Positions 51,464-51,504 of a stretch of 51,504 nucleotides of DNA are shown piece by piece. The notes beneath the pieces are model-generated. The model did not search any database. It had not been told where the DNA came from and worked only from the letters and a program-made list of their open reading frames with translations. The translations under genes and the position numbers were made by a program. Position 1 is the first letter of the stretch. Each line of letters begins with the position of its first letter. The DNA comes from Candidatus Contendobacter odensis Run_B_J11. GTDB lineage: Bacteria; Pseudomonadota; Gammaproteobacteria; Competibacterales; Competibacteraceae. The DNA lies in contig NZ_CBTK010000223.1 in NCBI RefSeq assembly GCF_000531125.1, positions 1 through 51,504 on the forward strand. The letters are read 5' to 3'.

Positions 51464-51504
51464 ATTTAATTATAATTTTGATGCCAACTTACGATAGGGT
51501 ATTG

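Overview
The window reads as chromosomal DNA of a GC-rich Gammaproteobacterium. Evidence: a polyhydroxyalkanoate (PHA) granule-region protein, a PilH-type twitching regulator close to the Pseudomonas one, a 7Fe-type FdxA ferredoxin, CnoX, TusA, PmbA, GalU and GlmS, all with gammaproteobacterial character. A PHA-storing lineage such as the Competibacter group would fit, but that is only an inference. No rRNA, clear tRNA or CRISPR array was seen. Both ends are broken: a GTPase missing its front (25-447) and an IS5-like transposase missing its back (to 51463).

Layout. 1-3061: GTPase C-terminus, conserved hypothetical, PHA protein, secreted lipase, then a possible tRNA-like/Y-RNA-like structured RNA. 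3062-3625 is a scar: the first codons of a CARF/RtcR-like sigma-54 regulator, a 139-bp miniature inverted-repeat element (MITE), and the C-terminus of a DNA methyltransferase. 3664-9945: stand-alone NuoM-type proton pump subunit, Ser/Thr kinase, and a lipoprotein vWA / ECF sigma / anti-sigma operon, then pilH. 10168-16491: DUF2760-Hsp70 pair and a tandem AAA+ ATPase surrounding a CpdA-like phosphodiesterase and a class II aldolase. 16791-19821: XPB-like helicase and a cyclic-nucleotide-gated K+ channel. 25574 down to 19840: a housekeeping run galU-glmS-yajD-fdxA-cnoX-TPR protein. 25761-27382: pmbA and tusA.

27485-33590 is an accessory block: VapBC, two small unknown genes, a complete type III restriction-modification system (mod, res), and a second VapBC-like pair. 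33669-45394 returns to core metabolism (uup, ammonium transporter, two oxidoreductases, aspartoacylase-like protein, argA, phosphohexomutase, a Cys/Met PLP enzyme). A second, ISL3-like miniature element at 35615-35790 abuts the transporter gene and seems to have removed its start codon and part of its signal peptide.

45462-50466 is the most unusual part: a phospholipase-D/J-domain fusion overlapping a gene for a tryptophan-rich tandem-repeat protein, then a HEPN-domain gene cut by a second copy of the first MITE (perfect 23-bp inverted ends, 8-bp target duplication), then a macro-domain DarG-like antitoxin followed by a DarT-like ADP-ribosyltransferase in the reverse of the usual darT-darG order. 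The genes from 46864 on are richer in A+T than the core genes, and mobile-element debris lies beside them, so this looks like an acquired defence or toxin island. The PLD-J / W-repeat / HEPN set is the best candidate here for an undescribed system; its function is not shown by the sequence.
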